From: JBCCMF01 sp038747545
Lineage (GTDB): Bacteria > Bacteroidota > Rhodothermia > Rhodothermales > JBCCMF01
Length of the DNA: 9,201 nt
Direction of reading: 5' to 3'
Assembly: GCA_038747545.1 (NCBI GenBank)
Contig: JBCDJT010000173.1
Span: 1 to 9,201, forward strand
Shown here piece by piece: positions 1 through 7,044 of the stretch. The notes beneath the pieces were generated by a model, which ran no database searches, was not told the origin of the DNA, and saw nothing but the letters and a program-made list of their open reading frames with translations. How positions within the stretch are numbered: position 1 is the stretch's first letter; every line of letters begins with the position of its first letter. A program made the position numbers and the translations under genes.

Positions 1-1
1 C

Positions 2-100
2 GCAAAGGGCAAGAAGCTGCACGACAAGCGCCAGTCCATCGCCGAGCGCGAGTCGAAGCGCCGCCTAGAGCGAGTGCAGCGCGGTGGCAGCTACGACTAA
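2..100 (+). CDS. smpB: SsrA-binding protein SmpB, C-terminal end (partial)
   Basis: The gene runs in from the left edge; only the last 32 codons and a TAA stop (98-100) are present. The peptide begins AKGKKLHDKRQSIAERESK and ends GGSYD. The KGKKxHDKR block followed by an Arg/Lys-rich helical tail is the characteristic C-terminus of SmpB. SmpB binds the tRNA-like domain of tmRNA and brings it to stalled ribosomes for trans-translation; in the family this basic tail is disordered in solution and folds in the empty mRNA channel. The tmRNA gene itself is not in the window. The next gene is convergent, so smpB is the last gene of its unit here. Recognition rests on a short but distinctive motif. 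Confidence 0.88.
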   Translation, partial: AKGKKLHDKRQSIAERESKRRLERVQRGGSYD

Positions 101-112
101 CCGGAGATGTCA

Positions 113-149
113 GCCACCGTAACCACAACCCGCTCGGGCAGGTGGTGGC
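113..149. terminator. Possible bidirectional hairpin between convergent genes
   Basis: Between the smpB stop and the convergent receptor gene, GCCACC (113-118) can pair with GGTGGC (144-149). Inside it ACC (122-124) can pair with GGT (141-143) and CCC (129-131) with GGG (136-138), interrupted by small internal loops. The hairpin starts 13 bases after smpB. Neither strand has a T-run after the stem, so this is at best a weak terminator. The rest of 101-200 shows nothing recognisable. Confidence 0.25.
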
Positions 150-200
150 GTCAGCGTTCCGCAACCCCAACAGCGCACAGCGCGCCCGAAAACCCAATCC

Positions 201-2675
201 CTAACACGTCAGCGTCATGCGCACGTTGAAGGTGCGGGGCGTGAGGCGCGTGGGGATGCGTCGCCAGATGCCCGAGGCGTCTGGTACCCACGAGTAGGCG
301 ACGGTGTTGATCATATTGAACATGTTCAGCAGCTCGCCCGTCAGCTCCAATGTCAGCGGCTGGCCGCCCAGGCCGTTCTCGGTGATGAGCAGCGACTTGG
401 TGGCGCCCATGTCGAAGCGCATGTAGCTGGTGTAGCGCGCCGAGAAGCGTGGCCCGGGCACCTGCGCCACCGTGTTACCGATAGGCTCGCCAGGGATGGG
501 CGGCGTGTAGGGCAGGCCACTACCGAAAAGCGCGCGCATGTGCAGCTTCCACGTGGGCTCTGTCGGGATATAATCGGCTACGAAGAGCGAGACGGTGTGC
601 CGCTGGTCGGTGGGGCGGGAGACGAGGCCGCTGTTCTGCGGCGTCTGGAAGGCGGTAGCGAAACGCTCCTGGGCCACGAGATAGCTGTAGTTGACCCAGC
701 TTTCGAGCCCTGGCACGAACTCGCCTCGGACCTGGAGGTCGATGCCGTAAGCATGAGCCCGCGCATCGTTCTCGCCCGAGTAGCGCACGCGCACATTGTC
801 GATGTCGTACGAGATAACATCGCTGAGTTGCTTATAGTAGATCTCGCCGCGCGCATAGAGCCGCTGCTGCGCCAGGAAGTATTCGAGGCCGCCCACAAAC
901 TGCATTGACCGCTGCGAGCGCAGGTCGCGGTTGAGGGCGCCGAGGATGGTTTCGCCCGCCGTGGGCTGTCCGCGTAGCTCGCGATACGTGGGCGCTTGGT
1001 AATAGAGGCCCCACGAGCCGTTGAGCGTGACGCGGTCGTTCAGCAAGTAGCGAGCCGAGAGGCGCGGCGAGACGGTCCACTCGTCGTTGAAGTCGTAGTA
1101 GTCCGCGCGCAGCCCGGCCGTCACGATGAGTTGGTCGTTGCCGAGCGGCGCAAACGCATCCTGCACGTACGCCCCCATCTGCCACGTGTCGAGACTGGCG
1201 TCATCTCGGATCGCATCGGCGACGGTGCGGACGACGTTGCCCCTGAGGTCAGGACCGATGACTGCAGACTCCTCGTCGAGCCGATCTTCAAACGCGAGTC
1301 TCCGTACATAGAAGCCTGCTTCGGCGGCATGCTGGGTGGTGGTGTAGCGCAGTCGGCTCTGGCCGGTCACCGTCTGTACCGTGACGCGGTTGTCGGCGCG
1401 GTCCTGCTGGCGCACTTGGCCAAGCTGCACTTGGCCTTCGCCCGTGCCAGGGTTCTGGGCGCCCGGATCGACTTGGTAGAGCACAGAAGAGCCCGTCAGC
1501 GAGAAGTTTTCCGTCTCGACCGTCTCGAAGTACGCCGCGTCGTTTGACCACTGCCAGCCGCTGCCGAGGTCGCTGTCGAGCCGCAAGCCGGAGAAGTACG
1601 TGCCGTAGCCGTCTTCTTGGATGCTCCCGGCGTCGAATGTGGTCCACAGCGACTGTAGGTTCGAGGGCGTCGTGGTGCTCTGGCTGACGGTGCCGAAGTA
1701 GGTGCGCTTCGTGCTGGGGTCGAGCTGGAAGACGTGCTCGGCCCAGATGCCGAGGTAGGACAGCTCATGGCGCGGATTGAGCTGAAAGCGCAGCGATGCC
1801 TGGAGGTCGGTGTAGTCGGGCTCGTAGGCGCCCTTGAGTTCTTGCGTCGCGAAGAAGCGGCTGGCGCGCGCCTTCCGGTAGCCCACGAGCCAACTCATCC
1901 GCCCGTTGAGTGCCGATGCGCCTGCTGTCAGCCCTGCGTCAAGGGTGGAGAGGTACCCGCTGCCACGCACGTCGCCCTCGGGCGTGCGGTAGCCCACCTC
2001 CAGCGCCGACGACAGCTTGCCGCCGTAGCGTGCCGGGAAGCCGCCCGTGTAGAACGTCACGCCGCTGGTCATGCTCGGGTTAAGCAGGCCGATGCCTTCT
2101 TGCTCGCCCTGGCGCGGCCGGAACGGCAAGTACACCTCGAAGCCGTTGACAAAGATCAGGTTTTCGTTGAAGCCGCCACCGCGTACCGAGTATTGGCTCG
2201 ATAGCTCGTTGTTTGTCGCCACGCCGGGCAGCACCTTGAGGCTGCGGAAGACGTCCTTGAAGGGCGAAGGGATGTCCTGCACATCCTGCGGGTCAAGCGT
2301 GTAGACGCCTGCCTCGGGGCGCGCTGCTTCCGCCTCCACCGTGACCCCGCCCATCTCAACGGTTTGCGCGCTGAGGGCGAGGTCCAACGTTAGTTCGGCA
2401 TCCTTCTGCGCCATCTCCAACTCGACCAGTCGGGGGGCAAAGCCTATCGCCGAGAACCGCAGCGTGTAGGGGCCGAGCGGCAGGCGTAAGCGGTATGTAC
2501 CGTCAGCATCGGTGGCCGTGCCGTAGTTTGTGCCATCCACCAGCACAGTAGCGCCGGGGATGGGCGATTGGTCGGCGGTATCAGTGACTGTGCCGACGAG
2601 CGTGCCCCACACTTGGGCAGACGCCGTAAGCGGAATCAGGCTGAGGACGAGGGTGGAGAACAGCAGGCGCAGCAT
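201..2675 (-). CDS. TonB-dependent outer-membrane receptor with carboxypeptidase-regulatory-like domain
   Basis: This 824-residue protein should take up a substrate across the outer membrane using energy from the TonB complex. Residues 1-20 form a signal peptide ending ASA before Gln21. Residues about 22-115 are a carboxypeptidase-regulatory-like beta-sandwich (GTVTDTADQSPIPGATV, then an FSAIGF segment), the usual N-terminal add-on in Bacteroidota receptors. A plug domain follows at about 130-235, with SVRGGGFNENLIFVNG and TGGFPARYGG. The rest is a beta-barrel with alternating aromatic strands. The length is normal for the class. No SusD-like lipoprotein or TonB gene is adjacent, so a Sus-type glycan role is not supported and the substrate is unknown. 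The last residues are RMTLTC, ending in Cys rather than the usual aromatic residue. The ATG is chosen because the signal peptide starts directly there; no Shine-Dalgarno is visible. Confidence 0.9.
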   Translation of the reverse strand: MLRLLFSTLVLSLIPLTASAQVWGTLVGTVTDTADQSPIPGATVLVDGTNYGTATDADGTYRLRLPLGPYTLRFSAIGFAPRLVELEMAQKDAELTLDLALSAQTVEMGGVTVEAEAARPEAGVYTLDPQDVQDIPSPFKDVFRSLKVLPGVATNNELSSQYSVRGGGFNENLIFVNGFEVYLPFRPRQGEQEGIGLLNPSMTSGVTFYTGGFPARYGGKLSSALEVGYRTPEGDVRGSGYLSTLDAGLTAGASALNGRMSWLVGYRKARASRFFATQELKGAYEPDYTDLQASLRFQLNPRHELSYLGIWAEHVFQLDPSTKRTYFGTVSQSTTTPSNLQSLWTTFDAGSIQEDGYGTYFSGLRLDSDLGSGWQWSNDAAYFETVETENFSLTGSSVLYQVDPGAQNPGTGEGQVQLGQVRQQDRADNRVTVQTVTGQSRLRYTTTQHAAEAGFYVRRLAFEDRLDEESAVIGPDLRGNVVRTVADAIRDDASLDTWQMGAYVQDAFAPLGNDQLIVTAGLRADYYDFNDEWTVSPRLSARYLLNDRVTLNGSWGLYYQAPTYRELRGQPTAGETILGALNRDLRSQRSMQFVGGLEYFLAQQRLYARGEIYYKQLSDVISYDIDNVRVRYSGENDARAHAYGIDLQVRGEFVPGLESWVNYSYLVAQERFATAFQTPQNSGLVSRPTDQRHTVSLFVADYIPTEPTWKLHMRALFGSGLPYTPPIPGEPIGNTVAQVPGPRFSARYTSYMRFDMGATKSLLITENGLGGQPLTLELTGELLNMFNMINTVAYSWVPDASGIWRRIPTRLTPRTFNVRMTLTC

Positions 2676-2689
2676 CGCACAGGGAAATC

Positions 2690-2719
2690 AAAACGTAGAG
2701 CGGTAGCGATGCGGTCGAA
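2690..2719 (-). promoter_or_regulatory. Candidate Bacteroidota-type promoter for the TonB-dependent receptor
   Basis: On the minus strand TACGTTTT (2690-2697) matches the Bacteroidota -7 consensus TAnnTTTG at all but its last base. TTCG (2716-2719) lies 18 bases upstream and matches the -33 TTTG at three of four bases. It would leave a very short leader before the ATG at 2675. The match is modest and could be chance; if real, the receptor can be transcribed separately from the upstream membrane-protein pair. Confidence 0.25.
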
Positions 2720-2787
2720 GGGCAGTGCTGAGTCGGTGGGTGAATGTGACGACGCCAACGCGAGGTGGTGGGACGCGTTCCTAGGCA

Positions 2788-3450
2788 TCAGAGGCCAGAA
2801 AAGATGCCCCATCGATGTAGGCCGATCAGGAAGACCCACGGGACACTTACGCCAAGAAAAGCGCCTGCAACAGTCTGCGTCCACGTGTGCGCACCGACGC
2901 GAACACGCGCCCACGCCAACATCGGGAGTAATAGTACACCGACGAGCGTACCAGCAAGTATCCACGATTCGCTTGATGTGGCGGACCACTCCGTGGTGAC
3001 GAGGAAGCCGAGCACAGCCACCGATCCGCCGAGGCTCGTCAGATGCACCGAGACTTTCCACCAGAGCGTGATGGCGAGTACGATGATGGCATTAAGGATC
3101 ATCCCGGCCAGCACGGCCAACACCAGGGTGCGCGCTGTGGTCACGGTAGCCGCAAGCAGCACCACAGCCAGCAGGTAGAAGCCCAGCCCAACGAGAAACG
3201 GCCGAAAACGCTCGTGCCTATCCCGGATCTCGATGCTGCGCACGCGCCTATCCTTGACGAGGGCAAGAAGGTACAGAAGAGGCAAGACGCCGAGCACGGC
3301 AAAGGCCACGCTGACGACCCACAACAATTCGCCGGGCGCAGCGCCGAAGTGCATCATCAGCAGGCCCAGCACAACCGGAGGCAGCAAGAGCGGACTCACC
3401 GTGTAGTTGAGCACATGCGCTGTGATATCGAGAACTCGGGCGGAGGTCAC
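2788..3450 (-). CDS. PAP2-superfamily-like integral membrane protein with degenerate catalytic motifs
   Basis: This 220-residue protein has about six hydrophobic segments. Its motifs align with the three signatures of PAP2 phosphatases (lipid phosphate or undecaprenyl-diphosphate phosphatases). R76-x6-R83-P84 stands for KX6RP. KVSVH (132-136) stands for PSGH, keeping S134 and H136. A181-R182-x5-H188-x3-Q192 stands for SRX5HX3D. The nucleophile-equivalent His and the phosphate-binding Arg residues remain, while Lys, Pro-Ser-Gly, Ser and Asp have changed, so phosphatase activity is uncertain. The GTG start at 3448-3450 is preferred: it overlaps the TGA of the upstream DUF3667 gene in the four bases GTGA, a usual sign of translational coupling. 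The frame stays open upstream to 3636, but that stretch lies inside the upstream gene and does not look like membrane protein. Confidence 0.72.
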   Translation of the reverse strand: MTSARVLDITAHVLNYTVSPLLLPPVVLGLLMMHFGAAPGELLWVVSVAFAVLGVLPLLYLLALVKDRRVRSIEIRDRHERFRPFLVGLGFYLLAVVLLAATVTTARTLVLAVLAGMILNAIIVLAITLWWKVSVHLTSLGGSVAVLGFLVTTEWSATSSESWILAGTLVGVLLLPMLAWARVRVGAHTWTQTVAGAFLGVSVPWVFLIGLHRWGIFSGL

Positions 3451-4547
3451 GACGTCAGGATCGTAATAATGATGACTAGCGCGAAGGCGATGGCCCAGAT
3501 AACCAGATAGGCGACACCGAAGAGCACGTACTTGACCAGCGTTTTCCTCCGGCTCTGCTGATACATGCGGCGCTGCGCCAGGAATAGATAAATGCTGCTG
3601 ACAACAATGACGATCAAGCTCGCCAGATCGGACCATGTGTCAACGCTTATGCCGACAAGCGTGGTGATCCGCGATGCTCCAAATAGCAACAGCAGCAGGG
3701 TGAGTAGGTACGCGAACGCATGCACATGCAGGGAAAAGATAAAGTGCTCCGCGTAGAGGCGCTTTTGTCTGAAGTAGAGCAGCATCAGCAGGAGGGCTGA
3801 AATGGGTTGCAGGGTAAACATCATGATGGGGGTCCGCTCAATCACGGTCGCCATAAAGCCGCTTTCGTCTTTCGAGGCGTTCTCTGCCCCCTCATCAAGT
3901 CGACGTTCAAGGAAAGACGTTACAGAATGGCCTGTGGCTGACTCTTGGGTGCTGTCTTCAGGTTGTGGTGCAGGAGCGTCCGTCGGGTCAAGGCTGCTGG
4001 CAAGCGCACGCAGTGTTTCACCTGCAACAGCCAGCGAGACCGTAGCCGAATCGAGCGTAGCAGCGGCAGCATCCATTGGGATGGCATCCAAGCGTAGCAA
4101 CACGGAGGTCGAGTCGATGGTCTGCGCGGTTGTGCTGAGCGTGCTGGCCGTCTGACGCAGCGAGTCGGCTTGCGTCAGCGCGTGATCGTCATCACCGCTG
4201 ATGGTGACGAGGTTGTCTATGCCTACATCAAGGATAGCCATCCCGAAGAACATCAAGAAGCTGCAGATGAGGTAGAGCCGCAGCGGCGGTAGGTAGCGCG
4301 CCCGGTGTCCTTCGAGGTAGGCGCGCGTCAGATGCCCCGGGCGGGTAAAGAGGTGGTGCAGGGTGTGGACGAACCTCGTGTCCAGCGAGAAGTGGTCGCG
4401 GAACAGGTCGGCGACGAACCGTCGAAAGGGCTTGATGGGCGACTCGGCCTGCTGACCGCATTGCGCGCAGAAGGCGCCCCCAAGCGGTGCGCCGCAGTTG
4501 GTGCAACTCGTGGAGGCATCTTCATATGTGTCGGGCTGGACAGACAT
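3447..4547 (-). CDS. DUF3667-family membrane protein with N-terminal zinc ribbon
   Basis: The protein has 366 residues. Its N-terminus carries a zinc ribbon, CTNCG (C15, C18) and CAQCG (C27, C30). The DUF3667 signature follows at about 41-101: FRRFVADLF, then LFTRPGHLTRAYLEGHRARY, then LPPLRLYL entering the first membrane helix (about 89-110). About 135 mostly polar residues rich in Ala, Ser, Thr and Asp follow. Four more hydrophobic helices make up the C-terminal part, the last ending at the C-terminus (ITILTS). The family is common in Bacteroidota and its function is not known. The ATG at 4545-4547 is preferred because it places the zinc ribbon near the N-terminus; a 24-residue upstream extension has no family character. 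On the minus strand TACCTTTC (4575-4582) resembles a -7 element, but no clear -33 box accompanies it. The gene is coupled to the PAP2-like gene downstream. Confidence 0.8.
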   Translation of the reverse strand: MSVQPDTYEDASTSCTNCGAPLGGAFCAQCGQQAESPIKPFRRFVADLFRDHFSLDTRFVHTLHHLFTRPGHLTRAYLEGHRARYLPPLRLYLICSFLMFFGMAILDVGIDNLVTISGDDDHALTQADSLRQTASTLSTTAQTIDSTSVLLRLDAIPMDAAAATLDSATVSLAVAGETLRALASSLDPTDAPAPQPEDSTQESATGHSVTSFLERRLDEGAENASKDESGFMATVIERTPIMMFTLQPISALLLMLLYFRQKRLYAEHFIFSLHVHAFAYLLTLLLLLFGASRITTLVGISVDTWSDLASLIVIVVSSIYLFLAQRRMYQQSRRKTLVKYVLFGVAYLVIWAIAFALVIIITILTS

Positions 4548-4696
4548 AAACAGCGCGGCGTGGGAGCAAATGCCGAAAGGTACAAATGGATGTACAGAAG
4601 TAGTAAGACCAAGGCGCAAACTGTTCGCAAGTGACTAGGCTTATGCTGTGGCCAAACAGTATGCACACGGACGCCTGATAGGCAGGACGAGCACCG

Positions 4697-4719
4697 AAAA
4701 GCGAGTTGGTCTCGCCTTT
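4697..4719 (-). terminator. Intrinsic terminator downstream of the proS-lipoprotein unit
   Basis: Read on the minus strand, AAAGGCGAG, loop ACCAA, CTCGCTTTT forms a nine-pair stem with one G-U pair, and the 3' arm ends in TTTT. It sits about 95 bases after the lipoprotein stop at 4814 and before the DUF3667 gene, where a terminator is expected. The rest of the 266-base gap (4548-4813) holds only short palindromes such as CCCGCGGG (4750-4757), and no convincing gene. Confidence 0.55.
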
Positions 4720-4813
4720 GGGGGGCTCGAACATCTTCTGTTGTGCGATCCCGCGGGCTATCAAGTATGGCGGGGCATCCACAAATCCGGCTGTCAGCTT
4801 GCGGAGAGACTGA

Positions 4814-5500
4814 TCAGAAGGCGCCTACGCCGAGGCCGAAGGAGGCGACCATTTCGTCCAAGCGCGGCGAGTAGCCGAGATGAATGCTCAGGCGCAGGCC
4901 ACCGTCTGTGGTACCCTGCTCGCGCAGTACGAGCACGTTGCGGAGGCCCCAGAGGTGTAGGCTATGATCTACGGAAGGAGGTATGGAGAATCGGCTACCC
5001 GGAAAGCATGATGCCGTTTGCCGTTCTACATCACAGGCTTCGCTCAGCGCCACCGTCATGTACCTGTAGCTTGGCCCGAAGGCCCAGCCTAAATCCCGCG
5101 TGTTAGCGCCATAGAAGAGCAGTGTGGCTTGTGGCTGTAGAGGCAGCGAGACAGCGGTAGTCAGGTAGAAGCTGCGCCGCACCCGAAAGGTCGCATCAAT
5201 GCCGCCTGTGAAGAGGCCTAGCGTTGCCGAATAGCTGAACGCTTTCGAGGGGCGGTACTCTACCAGGTAGAAGCCTCCGCCTAACCGTGGCGCCAAGTCG
5301 GTGCTGAAATGGTCGCGCACCTCGCGCGCCAAATCGCGGGCAGCGCGGTGGTAATCCTGCCCCACGAGTGCTAGTCCGGCGCCTACGCCTCGCGTGTGTG
5401 TCGGGCCAGAGGTACGCGGCTCGTGAAAAATGAGCGCCTCGCTGGCAGGATGGTGGGCAAGGCAGCCGGAGAGCAGAAAGAGGCCGAGCAGGTAGCGCAT
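4814..5500 (-). CDS. Predicted outer-membrane-associated lipoprotein of unknown function
   Basis: I do not recognise the family. The 228-residue product starts MRYLLGLFLLSGC, a short lipoprotein signal with lipobox LSGC and the lipidated residue at Cys13. From about residue 70 it has alternating hydrophobic and polar strands with aromatic ends (GGGFYLVEY, FSYSATLGLFTGG, SFYLTTAVSLPL, LGWAFGPSYRYMTVAL), and it closes with SFGLGVGAF. A terminal Phe and this strand pattern resemble a small outer-membrane barrel. Two Cys in EACDVERQTASCF could form a disulfide. The ATG at 5498-5500 is chosen for the lipoprotein signal; an in-frame TTG four codons upstream is less likely. It lies 71 bases after proS on the same strand with no hairpin between, so it may be cotranscribed with proS. 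Confidence 0.62.
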   Translation of the reverse strand: MRYLLGLFLLSGCLAHHPASEALIFHEPRTSGPTHTRGVGAGLALVGQDYHRAARDLAREVRDHFSTDLAPRLGGGFYLVEYRPSKAFSYSATLGLFTGGIDATFRVRRSFYLTTAVSLPLQPQATLLFYGANTRDLGWAFGPSYRYMTVALSEACDVERQTASCFPGSRFSIPPSVDHSLHLWGLRNVLVLREQGTTDGGLRLSIHLGYSPRLDEMVASFGLGVGAF

Positions 5501-5571
5501 GGCAAAACACAATGGAGGAGGCGGTATCTAACGCAACCTACCCTGCAACGCTCATACCTGATGAACACCTC

Positions 5572-7044
5572 TCAGTATGCCTTGGCAAATACCACACGGC
5601 GCTTTGACGGCTTGCCACTGATGAGGTCTACGCCATCTTCCGCAGGTGCATCGAGGGGGATGCAGCGGATGGTGGCCTTGGTGTCAGCCTTGATCTGCGC
5701 TTCGGTCTCGGCGGAGCCATCCCAGTGGGCGTAGATGAAGCCGCCCTTCTCGTTGAGCACGCGCTTGAACTCGCCGTACGTATCGACCGACGACGTGTGC
5801 GCCTCACGGAACTGCAGGGCCTTGTCGAAGAGCCCCTGTTGGATGGCATCCAGGGTGTTGCCAATGTGCTCAGCCAAGCCATCCTGCGGTACGCTAGTCT
5901 TATCGCCTGTGTCGCGCCGCGCCATCTCGACCACGCCGTTCTTGACATCGCGCGGACCAATCGCGAGACGAAGGGGAACACCTTCAGCTTCGTACTGCGC
6001 AAATTTTCGTCCTGGGCGGTACGACTCACGCGCGTCCAACTTGACGGTGAAGCTGTGGCCCAGCAACTCCTGTTTGATGCGCTCGGCAGCATCGAGCACT
6101 TCGGTCTTCTCGTGCTCCTTGCGGTAGATGGGCACAATGACCACCTGGGTAGGCGCCAGCTTTGGGGGCAGGACGAGGCCGCGATCGTCAGAATGTGTCA
6201 TGATGAGCGCGCCGATGAGGCGAGTAGAGACGCCCCACGATGTAGCCCACACGTGCTCCAGCGTGTTGTCCTTGGTCTGGAACGTACAGTCGAACGCTTT
6301 CGCGAAGTTCTGCCCCAGGAAGTGGCTGGTGCCCGCCTGGAGGGCCTTGCCGTCCTGCATCATCGCCTCGATGGTGTACGTGTCCTCCGCGCCCGCAAAC
6401 CGCTCGCTCTCGCTCTTGAAGCCTTTGATGACGGGCATCGCCATGTACTCTTCGGCGAAGGTGGCGTAGAGGTCGTGGATCAGCCGCGTCTCTTCGATGG
6501 CTTCGTCCTTAGTTGCATGCGCTGTATGGCCCTCTTGCCAGAGGAACTCCATCGTGCGTAGAAACAGGCGCGTCCGCATCTCCCACCGCACCACGTTGGC
6601 CCACTGGTTCACCAGTATCGGCAGGTCGCGCCACGACTGAATCCAGTTGCGGTAGGTGTCCCAGATGATCGTCTCGCTCGTCGGGCGCACGATCAGGTTT
6701 TCATCGAGCTTCGAGGCAGGGTCGGCGATGAGGGTGCCGTCGTCGTTGACTTTGAGGCGCGAGTGGGTGACCACAGCGCACTCTTTGGCAAAGCCGTCTA
6801 CGTGGTCGGCTTCTTTGGCGAGGAACGACTGCGGAATGAAAATGGGGAAGTAGGCGTTGACGTGCCCGGTTTGCTTGAACATGCCGTCAAGCACCGTCTT
6901 CATGTTATCCCACAGCGCATAACCATTGGGCTTGACAATCATACAACCGCGCACGGGCGAGTGGTCGGCCAACTGAGCGGCCTTGACGACATCGAGGTAC
7001 CATTGGGAATAGTCGGTGGCGCGGGAGGTGATAGCGTCAGCCAT
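5572..7044 (-). CDS. proS: Prolyl-tRNA synthetase, type 3 (ProS)
   Basis: This cytoplasmic enzyme charges tRNA-Pro with proline using ATP. The 490 residues show the class II core: RGCMIVKPNGYALWD and GHVNAYFPIFIP in the motif 1 region, RPTSE (120-124), motif 2 with R153-W-E155 and TRLFLRTMEFLWQEGHT (158-174), and motif 3 around WGVSTRLIGALIMTHSDDRG. An anticodon-binding domain follows, then a C-terminal domain ending in the Tyr typical of type 3 enzymes (FAKAY). The bacterial editing insertion is absent, so this is the archaeal/eukaryotic-like form also found in Bacteroidota and Thermus. The four Cys that bind zinc in the C-terminal domain of the Thermus enzyme are not present (HWDGSAETEAQ and LISGKPSK stand in their places). 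The ATG at 7042-7044 (MADAITSR) fits the family N-terminus; the frame stays open for 39 further residues that look non-coding. Confidence 0.96.
   Translation of the reverse strand: MADAITSRATDYSQWYLDVVKAAQLADHSPVRGCMIVKPNGYALWDNMKTVLDGMFKQTGHVNAYFPIFIPQSFLAKEADHVDGFAKECAVVTHSRLKVNDDGTLIADPASKLDENLIVRPTSETIIWDTYRNWIQSWRDLPILVNQWANVVRWEMRTRLFLRTMEFLWQEGHTAHATKDEAIEETRLIHDLYATFAEEYMAMPVIKGFKSESERFAGAEDTYTIEAMMQDGKALQAGTSHFLGQNFAKAFDCTFQTKDNTLEHVWATSWGVSTRLIGALIMTHSDDRGLVLPPKLAPTQVVIVPIYRKEHEKTEVLDAAERIKQELLGHSFTVKLDARESYRPGRKFAQYEAEGVPLRLAIGPRDVKNGVVEMARRDTGDKTSVPQDGLAEHIGNTLDAIQQGLFDKALQFREAHTSSVDTYGEFKRVLNEKGGFIYAHWDGSAETEAQIKADTKATIRCIPLDAPAEDGVDLISGKPSKRRVVFAKAY

Noticed and set aside
996..1547. 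183-codon plus-strand frame
   Set aside because: It lies wholly antisense to the TonB-dependent receptor and has no signal, membrane segment or recognisable motif. GC-rich coding DNA often leaves such frames open.
3451..3636. 62-residue N-terminal extension of the PAP2-like protein
   Set aside because: It lies within the DUF3667 coding sequence in another frame. The peptide is Cys/His/Arg-rich and unlike a membrane protein, and the GTG at 3448-3450 gives a standard four-base overlap.
4548..4619. 24-residue N-terminal extension of the DUF3667 protein
   Set aside because: The peptide before MSVQPD has no family character; the zinc ribbon is normally close to the N-terminus.
4648..5106. 152-codon plus-strand frame covering the 4548-4813 gap
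   Set aside because: More than half is antisense to the lipoprotein gene, it crosses the terminator hairpin, and the peptide is Arg-rich with no motif.
5725..6561. 278-codon plus-strand frame
   Set aside because: It is antisense to proS, which has clear class II synthetase motifs throughout. The antisense peptide has no family features.
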